Shown one piece after another: positions 19,284 to 30,209 of a stretch of DNA of 64,000 nt. Source of the stretch: Miscanthus floridulus (taxonomy: Eukaryota > Streptophyta > Magnoliopsida > Poales > Poaceae). The position numbers were made by a program, and so were the translations under genes. The first letter of the stretch is position 1, and each line of letters begins with the position of its first letter. The notes beneath the pieces were generated by a model that worked only from the letters and a program-made list of their open reading frames with translations, was not told where the DNA came from and did not search any database. The stretch lies in assembly GCF_019320115.1 (NCBI RefSeq), contig NC_089581.1, positions 69,832,448 through 69,896,447 on the forward strand. Direction: 5' to 3'.

Positions 19284-21137
19284 TGAAAGCTCTAGTTTGG
19301 TTTTGGTGAATTGATGAAACCCTAAGTGCTAACATAGTTTATCAAGTGATCATGAGATAGGTAGCACATTTCAAGTGATGAAGCAAATGAAGACCATGAC
19401 ATGATGATGGTGATGCCATGGTGATGATCAAGTGCTTGGACTTGAAAAGAAGAAAGAGAAAAACAAAAGGCTCAAGGCAAAGGTATAAATGGTAGGAGCC
19501 ATTTTATTTTGGTGATCGAGACACTTAGTGAGTGTGATCACATTTAGGATCGATAGTTGTACTATTAAGAGGGGTGAAACTCGTATCAAAATGCGGTTGT
19601 CAAAGTGCCACTAGATGCTCTAACTCATTGCATATGCATTTAGGATCTAGTGGAGAGCTAACACCCTTGAAAATGTTTGTGAAAATATGCTAACACATGT
19701 GCACAAGGTGATACACTTTGTGGTTGGCACATTTGAGCAAGGGTGAAGAAGATAGAGTTGGAAAGGAGTTAGTCACGCTGGTCACGAAGTGACCGGACGC
19801 TGGTCTCAGTGGGACCGGTGCGTCCGGTCAATGATACAGCAAAGACGTTGGCGTCGGTCTTTGACCGGACGTTGGGTCACTTGGTGACCAGACGCTGATA
19901 GGGTGCGTCTGGTCCTACTGATGTGGCAACGCACAAAAGAGTCACCATGTGACCGGACGCTGGGTGAGTCCAGTCGAGCATGACCGGACGCGTCCGGTAG
20001 TGAAAAGTCATCTCTAGATGCTTACTGAAAACAACCAGATGCTCGGGCTCAGCGTCCGATCACTTTGAGCTGCTGCATCCGGTCATCACTTGACCATTGG
20101 GATCAAGCGCTCAGTATTTGAAGAGAGGGGACACGTGACGTGCATCGCACGACCGGAGCGTCCGGTCACCCTGTGTTGTGCCCAGTGTAGGGGTACAATG
20201 GCTCTATTTTGTGGGGGCTTCTATTTAAGCCCCATGGCCAGCTCAAGCTCACTCTCTTGGCCATTTACATTGACATAGCAACCTTGTGAGCTTAGCCAAA
20301 GCCCTTCCACCCATCTCCATCATTGATTCATCATCTTTGTGAGATTGAGAGAGAATCTAAGTGCATTGCTTGAGTGTTTGCATCTAAAGGCACTTGGTGT
20401 TCGTGTTTCGCTATGGGATTCACTTATTACTCTTGGTGGTTGCCGCCACCTAGATGGCTTGGAGCAGCGAGGATCGTCGAGCAGAGGTTGGTCATTGTCT
20501 CTGGCTCTAATCGTGGTGATTGTGAGGGGTTCTTAACCTTTCCCTGGCGGAGAGCCAAAAGGTACTCTAGTGGATTGCTTGTGGCTTGTGTGATCCTCAT
20601 CTTGTGTTGGTTGTGCGGCACCCTATTGAGGGTTTGGCGTGTGATGCCAATTAGCGTGTGAACCTCTAAGTGAGTGAATCGCCACAACAAGGAGTAGCTT
20701 GCCAGCAAGCAAGTGAACCTTAGTAAAAAATCATTGTGTTCATCATTTGATTCCAAGGTGATTGGTCTTCATTGGTTTTTATTCTTGTGATTGATTGGTT
20801 CATTCCTCGACACAGCGGTATAACTATCTTGCTCTCTTTCTTTACATGACCGCAAACTACTTATCAAGCTCTTTAGTGTAGTTAGTTGTGAGAGCTTGTT
20901 AGTTTGGTTAGTGTGGCTCTTTAGTTAGCCTTTGAGAGCACACTAACTTAGTGTAGTGCCATAGTCATTGTGTGGTTAGAATCTATAGAAACTAGAATTA
21001 TGGTAGGTGGCTTGCATTTTTAGTAGGCTAGCGCAACACTTGCTACACCTCATAATTGTCTAACCGGTTTGCTAAGTGTTGTTGTAGAAATTTTTAATAG
21101 GTTATTCACCTCCCCCTCTAGCCATTAGGACCTTTCA
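19284..21137 (+). repeat. Copia 3' LTR, 1854 bp
   Basis: Begins TGAAAGCTCTAG right after the purine tract and ends CCTTTCA, giving the inverted termini TGAAAG/CTTTCA. Inside are about a dozen variants of accggacgc / gcgtccggtc between 19790 and 20165, a TATA-like ctatttaagcc at about 20220, and T-rich and GT-rich 3' portions. The 54421-55998 LTR of the second Copia has the same layout and the same CCGGACG motif, so the two elements are relatives. No second LTR of this element is in the window. Confidence 0.85.
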
Positions 21138-21910
21138 AGTGTGGCTTCTATGTATTTGGAGGGCAACGTAGCTTGCTGGTATGAGTCCATTGATAATACA
21201 CCTGCCATCGCTACATGGGCCGCTTTCTGTCAATCTCTCCATGATCATTTTGATCATGACCAACATGAGGCCTTCATACACCAACTCTTCCAAATTAAAC
21301 AAACCTCTACTGTCACCGATTATGTTGAGCATTTCACCAAACTCGTTTGTCAGCTCAAGGCCTATTCTGCTACTACCGATCCACTCTTCTATACTATGCG
21401 ATTCATTGATGGACCCTGTCCTAAGCTTAAAGCAATTATTCTTGTTTCCAAACCAAAAAGCTTAGATGCTGCTGTTTCTATGGTATTGGTGTAGCAGGAG
21501 GTGGCCACGGTACTGATGTCTCACACACCGTCCTAGCTGGATTGGACGTCGTCCACCAAATTTATTCCGAAGACGGCGTTGCCATTGCCACTCCCACCGT
21601 GGCCTAACAAGCAGCCGACCCCCATTGCAGCAATAGCGTCCCCAGCCACTATCTCCATTGATGCTAAGTTGGCCACCGTCAAGACATATCGATGCACCAT
21701 GGGGCTCTATTACAAGTGCACCGCAAAATGGAGCAAGGACCACAAGTGCAATCCTCAGGTCCAGCTCCATGTTGTTCAGGAATTGTGGGATCTCCTTTAA
21801 GATGATGACTCTCCAGCAGATGCAGCTACCCCTGCAGATACTGAACCTCAGGTTTTCTTGGCTCTTTCTCAATGTGCTCTTACTGGCAGTTCTGCTCCTC
21901 GCACCGTTTA
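21138..21910 (+). pseudogene. Gypsy gag fragment
   Basis: From 21138 the frame reads ASMYLEGNVACWYESI and continues through a typical Ty3-type gag core (FCQSLHDHF, LFQIKQTSTVTDYVEHFTKLV, FIDGP) to a stop at about 21492. A second piece (21579-21800) contains YRCTMGLYYKCTAKWSKDHKC, the remains of a single zinc-knuckle-like region, then VQLHVVQELWDLL. N terminus lost to the Copia insertion and at least two frame changes. No function expected. Confidence 0.7.
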
Positions 21911-24900
21911 GTTTTTAGGGACAGTTCAGGGCATTCCATTGCACATATTACTGGATTCCGGTAGTTCAACATCTTTCATAAGTGAGTCGGTGGCAGCTCA
22001 GCTTAGTCAGGTGTCTGTTAAGCAGTCTCCGTGCTAAGTTCGCATTGTTGGTGGTGGTACTCTTACAAGTGCAGTTACCCTGCTTGCTGTTTAGTGGTCT
22101 ATCGGGCAACTCTGTTTCACTTCTGATCTTCGGGTTCTCCCACTGACTGCCTTCGATATGATTCTTGGGATGGATTGGCTGGAATCCTTCAGCCCTATGC
22201 AGGTCCACTGGCAACTTAAGCAGCTGGTCATTCCATATGAGGGCAGTTCAGTTCTATTGCAAGGTGAGTCAGTGGAGGCTCCACGTAAGTTGTTGTTACA
22301 AGTATGCAGTCTGGAGAACACAATTGACGCTTCTACATCTACTGGTATTCCTGCTGCTATTCAGTCCCTCCTTGATGAGTTTGATGACTTGTTTCAAGCA
22401 CCAGACTCCTTGCCACCTTCTCGCTAATGTAACCATTCCATTCCCCTTGTTCCTGGTTCTCGGCCCTTCTACATCCATCCTTATCGCTATCCTCTAGCCC
22501 TTAAGGACAAGATTGAACGCCAAGTCCATGAGATGCTGTCACAAGGGCTTATTCAACCAAGTAGCAGCCTGTTCTCTTCACCAGTCCTCTTAGTGAAGAA
22601 GAAAGATCTTTCTTATTGGTTCTGTGTTCATTCTAGGAAGTTGAACTCTATGACTGTTAAGTCCAAGTATCCGGTTCCTATCATTGATCAGCTCCTAGAC
22701 GAATTGACTCATGCAAATTGGTTCACAAAGCTTGATCTGAGAGCTGGATTCCACCAGATTTTGCTGTAGCCTGGAGATGAACACAAGATGGCCTTCTAGA
22801 CCCACTTGGGGCACTATGAGTTCCGTGTTATGGCCTTTGGATTGACCAGCGCACCTAGTACTTTCCAGGGGGCGATAAATTGCACACCGGCTCCCGGGCT
22901 GCGCAAATTTGTCCTCATACTTTTCGACGACATATTAATCTACAGCCGCACTTTGGCTAAGCACATTGATCATCTTACTCAGGTGCTGTCATGGCTTTGC
23001 CGGGATTCCTGGAAATTGAAATTGTCCAAGTGCTCTTTTGCTCAACCGATCAGTCTCCTATCTCGGGCATGTGCTCAGCGCAGATGGTGTCGCTACAGAT
23101 CCTTCCAAAGTATAGGCTATCATGGACCGGACAAGACCAACAACCATGCGCGCCCTTCATGGATTCTTGGGACTTGCAGGTTATTACCGCAAATTCGTTC
23201 GGCATTTTGGAATTATTGCACAGCCTCTGACTGAGCTTCTCAAGAAGGATGCACCATTCGTTTGGACATCGTCACAGCAGATGGCTTTTACTGCTCTGCA
23301 GTCAGCATTGAGCACTGCTCCAGTCCTGGCGCTCCCTGACTTTCAGTGGCCTTTCACATCGACACAGATGCCAGTGGGGTTGGTATTGGCGCCGTGCTTC
23401 ACCAGGATGGTCATCCAATTGCATTTATCAGTAAGGCTTTATGCCCTCATAACCGTGGATTATCCGCTTATGAGAAGGAGTACCTCGCGATCCTCCTTGC
23501 AGTCGAGCATTGGCATCATTATCTCATCCAAGGGGAATTCTTCATCCACACTGACCATAGGAGTCTCACCCACCTCAATGAACGCAGAACCGATAAAAAG
23601 TCTTTACCAAGCTGTTGGGATTAAGTTACAAGATTGTGTACACTTTTTATACACAATCTTGTAACTCAATCCCAACAGAAAGTCTTTACCAAGCTGTTGG
23701 GATTGAGTTACAAGATTGTGTATAAAAAGGGTTCGAATAATACAGTCACTGACGCGCTCTCGCGCTGAGATACTAAAGAATTACAACTGGCAGTTTCTTC
23801 TTCTTCGCCACAGTGGTTGTCCGACATTGCCAATTCTTACTCTAACAGTCCACTGGCTCAGGAGATTTTGTCTTAGTTGGCAGTTACTCCGGATGCATTA
23901 CCACACTATTCGCTCAGCAATGGAGTCATCCGTTACAAGGGGCATATATGGTTGGGCCACAGTGAGCAACTCCAGACTCAAGTGCTGGCAGCTATGCATT
24001 CTAGCCCACTCGACGGTCACTCTGACATACCAGTCACTTACCAGAAGTTGAGACAGCTATTTTTTTGGCCTGTCATGCATGCGGCCACAACACAATTCAT
24101 AAGAGCTTGTGATATCTGTCAGCACGCCAAGCCTAACCGTTCTCGTTCTCCAGGATTGCTTCAACCCCTCCCAATTCCTTCAGCAACCTAGGAAGTCATC
24201 AGCATGGACTTCGTCGAAGGACTTCCACCATCCGACTCCGCCAAAGCTCTCCTAGTGGTGGTTGACAAGCTGTCGAAATTTGCTCATTTTATTCCTTTGT
24301 GTCACCCATTTACAGCAGCTATGGTGGCTCGCCTCTTCATGGATAATATCTACCGGCTTCATGGAATGCTGCTAGCCATCATATCGGATCATGACTGCAT
24401 CTTTACCAGTGCCTTTTGGAAGACACTTTTTAGCATTACTGGCACATCTCTGTGCATGAGTTCTGCTTATCACCCACAGACGGATGGACAAACGGAGCGC
24501 GTTAATCAGTGTCTTGAAACATACCTCCGCTGCTTCACCCACGCCTGTCCTTCCAAGTGGACTCAATGGATCGCCCTCGCTGAGTTCTGGTACAATTCTT
24601 CTCACCATTCCTCATTGGGTCGATCTCCATTCGAAGTACTGTATGGCTTTCCTCCCCGGCATTTTGGTATTCGTCCTCCTACTGCAACGCCTGTCGCCGA
24701 CCTTAATTTTTGGCTTGATGACCGGGCTCTGATGACTTTAGTGATTCAGCAACACCTCAGTCGGGCTCAAAACCGCATGAAGCGCCAGGCCGATAAGCAC
24801 CATTATGAACGTTATTTTGCTGTTGGTGATTGGGTCTTCTTGAAGGTTCAGCCTTATGTGCAGTCTTCACTTGGCCGCCGTGCTAATTAGAAGCTTTCAT

Positions 24901-25260
24901 TTCGGTTCTTTGGCCCTTACAAGATCTTGGAGCGTATCAGTGCAGCAGCTTACAAGCTGGCTCTTCCTTCTTCCTCATCCATACATCCCGTCTTCCATGT
25001 ATCACAGCTCAAGGCTTCTCATGGTAAGCTGCCGGTGTCTGATGTTCTTCAAGATGATCTTGCCCAGTTTCAGGTGGCCCAGTAGATACTTGATCGCCGC
25101 TGGACTCCAGGAGACTCACCAGTGGAGGAAGTCCACGAGCAGTGGCCCCAAATGCCACCGTCCTAGCCACCTAGGAGACGCTGGAACACTTGAAGCAGCG
25201 TTTTCCAAGAGCTCTGGCCTGGGGTCATGCCAGCTCCAAAGGAGAAGGGTTTGTTAGCAC
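21910..25260 (+). pseudogene. Gypsy pol (protease-RT-RNase H-integrase-chromodomain)
   Basis: Protease with LLDSGSSTSFIS at about 21947-21980 and DMILGMDWLESF at 22157-22195. RT from about 22440 to 23080, with PVPIIDQLLDEL, KLDLRAGFHQI, FGLTSAPSTFQ and the catalytic FDDILIYS (about 22925-22948), interrupted by stops in place of Gln/Trp codons near 22769 and 22798. RNase H from 23350 ([43 protein letters not shown]). Integrase with an HHCC remnant (CDICQHAK at about 24110) and D,D-35-E residues in MDFVEG (24204), SDHD (about 24385) and QTERVNQ (about 24488). A C-terminal chromodomain remnant ends near 25200. The integrase core (24204-24890) is the longest open stretch. Stops, shifts and a hairpin duplication at 23597-23722 disable the gene. 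Confidence 0.8.
23597..23722. repeat. Inverted plus direct duplication inside RNase H
   Basis: A 44-bp segment (23597-23640) starting aaagtctttaccaagctg recurs directly at 23679-23722. Between them, 23648-23678 is the reverse complement of its second half. The result is a 29-bp stem (23612-23640 with 23650-23678, one mismatch) around a 9-base loop. The original coding order is restored only by removing 23597-23678 or the equivalent. The triplicated segment is nearly identical in all three positions, so the event is young relative to the decay of the host element. Confidence 0.9.
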
Positions 25261-26429
25261 TTCTTCTATGGCTCCAGTGATACACTATGATGAAGCATCT
25301 ACAAGTGAGCAGGCTCGGCCCGTCCGCGAGCGCCGGCTCAACGTCAGGCTGTCCGGCCCAGAGTAGAAGGCTTAGACATAATAGTATAAGTACCTGAGTA
25401 TGCTAGGAAGAGAGGCAGACTGGAATGTATTATGCCTTAGTTCTATTCAAGTACTCATCTGTTAAGCACTTATCTGTTAAATTCCGCACATTACAATTCA
25501 GATCATCTAAATTCCAGTCGAACATTCCGATTTCCTTCTTCTTCCTGAGCAAGGGATTTCCCATTGCTCACACTCGAGACCCTGAGCGCCAAGTTTCACT
25601 CTTGGCATCTCGCAGGGCTCCATGAAGCTCCAAGGGAAATGAGATCAAACTCTCCAGGCTCCACATTCCGCTCCACTCTGGGCACCCACCTGGCTGCGCT
25701 CGCGTAGTTGCGTTGCGTTGATGGAGACAGGCAGACGGCTGAACCTGCTCTGGATAGCAGCAGCTTGTATTTCCTTCCCTGAAATAACCACTACTACGCA
25801 AGTGGCACCAAGAGTAGCGATAAGATTAAAAAAAAAATTGGCCCAGAGATATTTCAGCAACCCAAACTCCCGCCCAAACATGCTAAAGTCTATTTAGAGA
25901 ATTATTCATATAGCTACTAGGTTAACATCACCTAGATCCATATCTTATATGCTTGGAATTGGTTAACGGACATAGCAGAAAATGAAAGGTATTTGATCTT
26001 TGTGGGTCTGCAGCTTTTTTAGAGGCAATTTGATGTACACATAATAATCTTCTTTTTTTTGAGAAAAATAATATATTTCTATTATACAAGATACCTACGT
26101 GACAGCATATTGGCTGCGGTTCTAGGGGTTTGTGCAGCATCAGGACACAAGATGAACTATCCATTTGGCAAGTAGAGCTTTGGAGGTTGTTGGTTGTTGC
26201 TCTCGACCTCTTCGCCAAGAATGGATGGGGAAGCAATAATAGACTTTGTTTATGTTTTTTTCATTTATTTTGTCATATTTTCTTCCTTTTTTTGTTCAAC
26301 TCTAGCTAAAAAATCGTAAAAACTTGATTGTGGGTCTCTTCGCGTGGACCGGAAACAATTCCATTTCCAAAAAAAACTCCCATACAAATGTCCAAACCTA
26401 GCTGCTGCTTCCTATATTTCAAATTGCAA
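25261..26429. other. Non-coding, possible 3' tail of the gypsy fragment
   Basis: No supported gene. 25261-25420 still resembles gypsy 3' sequence. 25540-25870 is of unknown origin and may belong to its U5/LTR, but no terminal TG/CA pair or primer site could be fixed. A short T-rich run and a 100-codon antisense frame near 26000-26230 show no recognisable domain. Confidence 0.3.
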
Positions 26430-26686
26430 GGCTTTGTTTAGTTTCTCCATCTAAAGTTTAGTCTCTATCCCATCGGATGTTTGGGCACATGCATAGAGTA
26501 TTAAATATAGACAAAAAATAACAAATTGCACAGATTGCGAGACGATTTTTTAAACCTAATTAGTCCATGATTTGACAATGTGGTGCTACAATAAAACTAT
26601 TTATTTTATTATTACTATCCAAACACTTCCATGTGACACCTCGATGTGACATCTCTAAACTTTAGCACCTGGATTTAAACATGGCC
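26430..26686. mobile_element. MITE-like element, about 257 bp
   Basis: Left end ggctttgtttag and right end tttaaacatggcc form imperfect inverted termini (GGCTTTGTTTA against GGCCATGTTTA). The interior is AT-rich and non-coding and contains phrases common in grass hAT/PIF-type MITEs (gatgtttgggcacatgcatagagtatt; ctaattagtccatgattt). No clear target-site duplication was found, so the superfamily is open. Confidence 0.45.
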
Positions 26687-29002
26687 TAAGTTATTTTTGT
26701 TTTGTTCATAGTCAAATTTCTCTAATTTTGACTAGGTTTTGAAAAAAAAATGTTAACATATACGTAACCAAATAAATCTTAAGCTTAAACAAATTATGAT
26801 TAAGTGAAATTACTTTGATGTGTTAGATTTTGATATATTCTCCTATAATCATGGTCAAAGTTAGACTAATTTGACTTAGGATAAAACTAATACGACATGA
26901 TATTCAAATAATTAGAATTTTAAAATTTCCTCTAAATAATTCTAATTGATACGAATAGAATTCAAACCATGCAAATAGGGTACATTTTGATTTAAAATAC
27001 ATTTGAAAGTTGTTGGATCAATTAGCTCATTTGCATATTGAGATCTTAAATTGTTGTGTGCACGTTGGTGGTACTTAATCACAGTTGAAATTCAAACTTC
27101 ACTTGAATTTTGGTTTGAATCAATTTTCATGAATATGTTAAATCTTCTACCCTTTTTAATTGGTCACAACCCCAATTCCACCTCCCTTTTGGCCCACCCC
27201 AACCAACCTGCTCCCTCTCACTTCCTTTCCTTTTGATGTGGGTTGTGGCCCCATCTCTCTCTTTCCATGGCCCGGTCTAGCCTGGCATCGATCTTCACTT
27301 TTCCCGTCTCCAATACTTGGGCCCACCCACGTTGTCTTCCTCCTATGTCCACCATGCCTCTATGTATCCCACTCACATCGCCATATCATTCCTAAACCCT
27401 AATTAGCAAGGCCTTGATTTATCACCTCTGCCATATCGTCTTCCCCGACATCAGCATAATAAATGCACTTACGAAAAAGCCACTAGCGTCCACAACCTCC
27501 ATGGACCACTTTAGACCAAGCTTGAGCATCATACCCATGCCCAATTGCCGCTCCACTAACACCAATTGTGAGCCTAGCTTTGCACCATTGTATCTTAATT
27601 AAGCCCATCCTTCTTGTCCAAAAAAACATGAATGTCACAATATTTTCTAGTTGGAGGGGGACTAGAATGACCTTGTCAGCCTATAATTTGTCGGGAAAAG
27701 CCACTAGCACACCGCAAAAAAACATACAAGACTAATAGTTCCCACATGCCTCTCTTTTCAACCTCTCACAACCCTCATCTTCCCCAATCCACATGGAACC
27801 AAGGAGTAGAGCATTGTTGTTGTTGATCCCACGTTCTCTGAGCTATGTGACTAACAAGTTATCAGCCCCATTAGCTATTTCCCTTCCCCCTCTGCACTAT
27901 TCTCGATCTCCTTCTACCCCTCTGTTCTAACTTGATACAGAAACAATCACCCACTGAGTTTTGTTGCTGTGGTAGCCACTAATGAAGCTTCTTCAACATC
28001 CATTACCATACTGACACAATAACACACCATGAATGCTCTGTAACCCCGCAAACCCAATCCAAAAACAATTCTCACACAGTTGTACCTAGCTTCACTAGCC
28101 TCGCCAACTCTAGCAAGCCCCTGCTACCTCTCCGGTTACTTTCTATCATCAAGATTAGCCTAGGTAGGTCGACCTCACCAAGTTGATCCCCATTGTATAG
28201 TTCTTGACCTCTACCTTGCCTTGTTTTCATCGATGGTGAGGATTTTGAAAAGCCCCATGAAGGACCCTTATTGTGTTGTCCCAATGATCAAAAGCCTTAT
28301 CCAATCATTGGCATGTCAAGTTGTAGCATGGCTAACAAGGCCACCATCATGGGGCACAGTGAAAATAGCCTTACACCACCCTAAGGATCATTTTGTACTA
28401 AATACTTTAAGGGCTATGATTATTAGTTTTGTAGTTGAAGGAGTTATGTAGACAACCCTTAATATGTTTGGAGGTTATTTAGTCTTTTTCATTTATTAGG
28501 GTGTGCCTGTCATTTCCTGTTTTAATATTATTGCCATCCTATAGATGCAATGTGTGGAGTAATGTCAAATCACTTTGTGCCCCTATTTGGATCAATACTC
28601 TAGGCTCACTCTATGGAATCCCTAGGGACAAAGTGGAAGTGTTAGTGATGTATAGATCCATTTATTTGATGGCATATGGATGAGATGGGCATCTGTATTA
28701 CATCATCCCTTAAGTAATTGTGCATGGTTACTCATAAAAAATGAGGGTCGCATGGTTTATATTGTGGTGAAACCAAATGAAATTGAAGTTAAGTTGAGAG
28801 ACAAACAAATATTTTTCCCACAAACAATTGCTCTCGGTTATCGTGCCGAGAGGTGACCGATAGGAAGTAATCAAAACTTGGTGTCAATCCCACCGATCTT
28901 TCTTTGTGGGTGGCCTTCTAGTAGTAGAGAAGGAGATGCATAGGCGGGTCGGTATCCTATGTAGCTATCAAAGTAGGAGTAAATTTGTTGTTATTAGGCC
29001 AT
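26687..29002. other. Intergenic, no gene seen
   Basis: Moderately AT-rich sequence with no domain-bearing frame. 26700-26900 has paired phrases (tttgactagg; catggtcaaagttagac) reminiscent of degenerate Stowaway-type MITEs, too weak to call. 27160-27420 is pyrimidine-rich with short plus frames of 60-80 codons rich in Pro/Leu, probably chance. Confidence 0.4.
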
Positions 29003-29270
29003 TTTACCTCTTGAGGTAATTCTGGATGCTTTTATATTAGCTAAGAAAAATGACTTGTCTGTTATTGATTATCATGATTTGATGATTTCCAAAATTGATG
29101 AAGTCACTGATAAGAGGTTGAAAGTTTTGAAGGAGACTGATAGACAAGGTTGCTAGAGCTTATAACAAAACAATCAAGTTGATGTCATTCCAAGTGGGAG
29201 ATCTAGTGCAGAAGACAATTCTACCTCACTTGGATCAAAGGACAACAAGCTTAGCAGAACAAGGTAAAGT
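29003..29270 (+). pseudogene. Gypsy integrase C-terminal remnant
   Basis: One frame reads LPLEVILDAFILAKKNDLSV, then DYHDLM and DEVTDKRLKVLKETDRQ. After a stop and a shift a second frame reads VARAYNKTIKLMSFQVGDLVQKTILP. This is the region after the integrase core of grass gypsy elements (usually AYNKKV..F.VGDLVWK.ILP). Only about 90 residues remain and nothing upstream is recognisable. The CACTA element begins 45 bp further right. Confidence 0.6.
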
Positions 29271-29314
29271 AGAGGAAGAAGATTACAGAAAGGTCCCTAT
29301 TGTCCTCTTCTATA

Positions 29315-29965
29315 CACAACTGGAAACAGGGACTTTGCCGAGTGCCTAGGCTTAAAACACTCGGCAAAGGCTTTGCCGAGCGCTGCACTCGGCATAGGCC
29401 ACTCGGAGAAAAAAAAGTCAGCAAAGCCTTCTTTGCCGAGTGTCATTTGTCGGGCACTCGGCAAAGCCTTTGCCGAGTGTCGACCGGACACTCGGCAAAG
29501 AAAAGTAGCCATTAACCATGACGGTTGCTTTGCCGAGTGTCTCAAGGACGACACTCGGCAAAGAATTTATATAATTTTTTTCCCGAAATTGTTTGCCGAG
29601 TGTCGGCTCTCGGCAAAGAATTTTTTATTTTTTTTAAAAAAGTCTCTTTGCTGAGTGCCATGGCCTGACACTCGGCAAAGCCTTCCCCTTTGCCGAGTGC
29701 CGTGGCCTGACACTCGGCAAATCCTTCCCCTTTGCCGAGTGCCCTGGCCTGACACTCGGCAAAGCCTTCCCCTTTGCCGAGTGCCGTGGCCTGACACTCG
29801 GCAAAGAGCCCAGCTTTGCCGAGTGTCCTTGCAATTACACTCGGCAAAGCTGTGAAATATGGTGTTTTCCTCCAGTTTTTGCCAGCTTTGCCGAGTGCAG
29901 TGGCCATTGCACTCGGCAAAGAGGCCTTTGCCGAGTGTGACACTCGGCAAAGCGTCTATAATTGC
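29315..29965. repeat. CACTA left terminus and subterminal repeat array
   Basis: After the 16-bp terminal repeat come about twenty copies of TTTGCCGAGTG in alternating orientation, most arranged as short palindromes (tttgccgagtg-NN-cactcggcaaag). 29685-29815 is a regular tandem of about 50-bp units containing cttccccttt. In En/Spm elements such subterminal motifs are binding sites for the TNPA-type protein. Short frames translating as CRV/HSAK/ADTRQ-type repeats are by-products. Confidence 0.85.
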
Positions 29966-30209
29966 CTATTTTTTTTCTTGTTTTTACATTCCAACACTTC
30001 CATCACACATTCAAACAAAAAATTTCACAGATATTCATCACATTCTTCAAATCCATGACATTCATCACTTACATATCACAAACACCATTTAGAAGTCACA
30101 AACATAAGTGTCTAAATATATCACATTGAAATTCACAAGTTCAAAAGTTGTTCATCATCTAACATCCAGTTTATTACCACAATTCCATGAACATGGACAA
30201 GTTCAAACT

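Larger units (their letters stand above)
12981..21137 (+). mobile_element. 5'-truncated SIRE/Maximus-like Ty1/copia element
   Basis: Plus-strand order gag, protease, integrase, reverse transcriptase, RNase H, long non-coding tail, 3' LTR, which is the Ty1/copia order. The very long gag with coiled-coil and two zinc knuckles, the pol-LTR interval of about 1.1 kb with many purine tracts and the 1.85-kb LTR are typical of the SIRE/Maximus lineage. The 5' LTR, primer binding site and gag N terminus are missing, cut off at the gypsy LTR ending at 12980. The right end lies inside a gypsy gag frame beginning at 21138, so this Copia appears to have inserted into that older element. Confidence 0.85.
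21138..25260 (+). mobile_element. Decayed Ty3/gypsy chromovirus fragment
   Basis: Order gag, protease, RT, RNase H, integrase, chromodomain-like tail on the plus strand, which is the Ty3/gypsy order. The gag N terminus is missing because the Copia element ends exactly at its left edge. Many stops and shifts. The tail near 25080-25200 reads like ILDRRWTPGDSPVEEV followed by a W-E-D-type segment of a chromodomain, broken by stops. No LTR could be assigned on the right, where homology fades after about 25300. Confidence 0.8.

Noticed and set aside
29655..29850. CRISPR-like regular repeat spacing
   Set aside because: Repeats are palindromic transposon subterminal motifs with near-identical spacers, in a plant genome with no cas genes.
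29542..29950. Several 60-130 codon frames with repeats like HSAKGKALPSVRP
   Set aside because: They translate the TTTGCCGAGTG subterminal repeats of the CACTA. No start context or domain.
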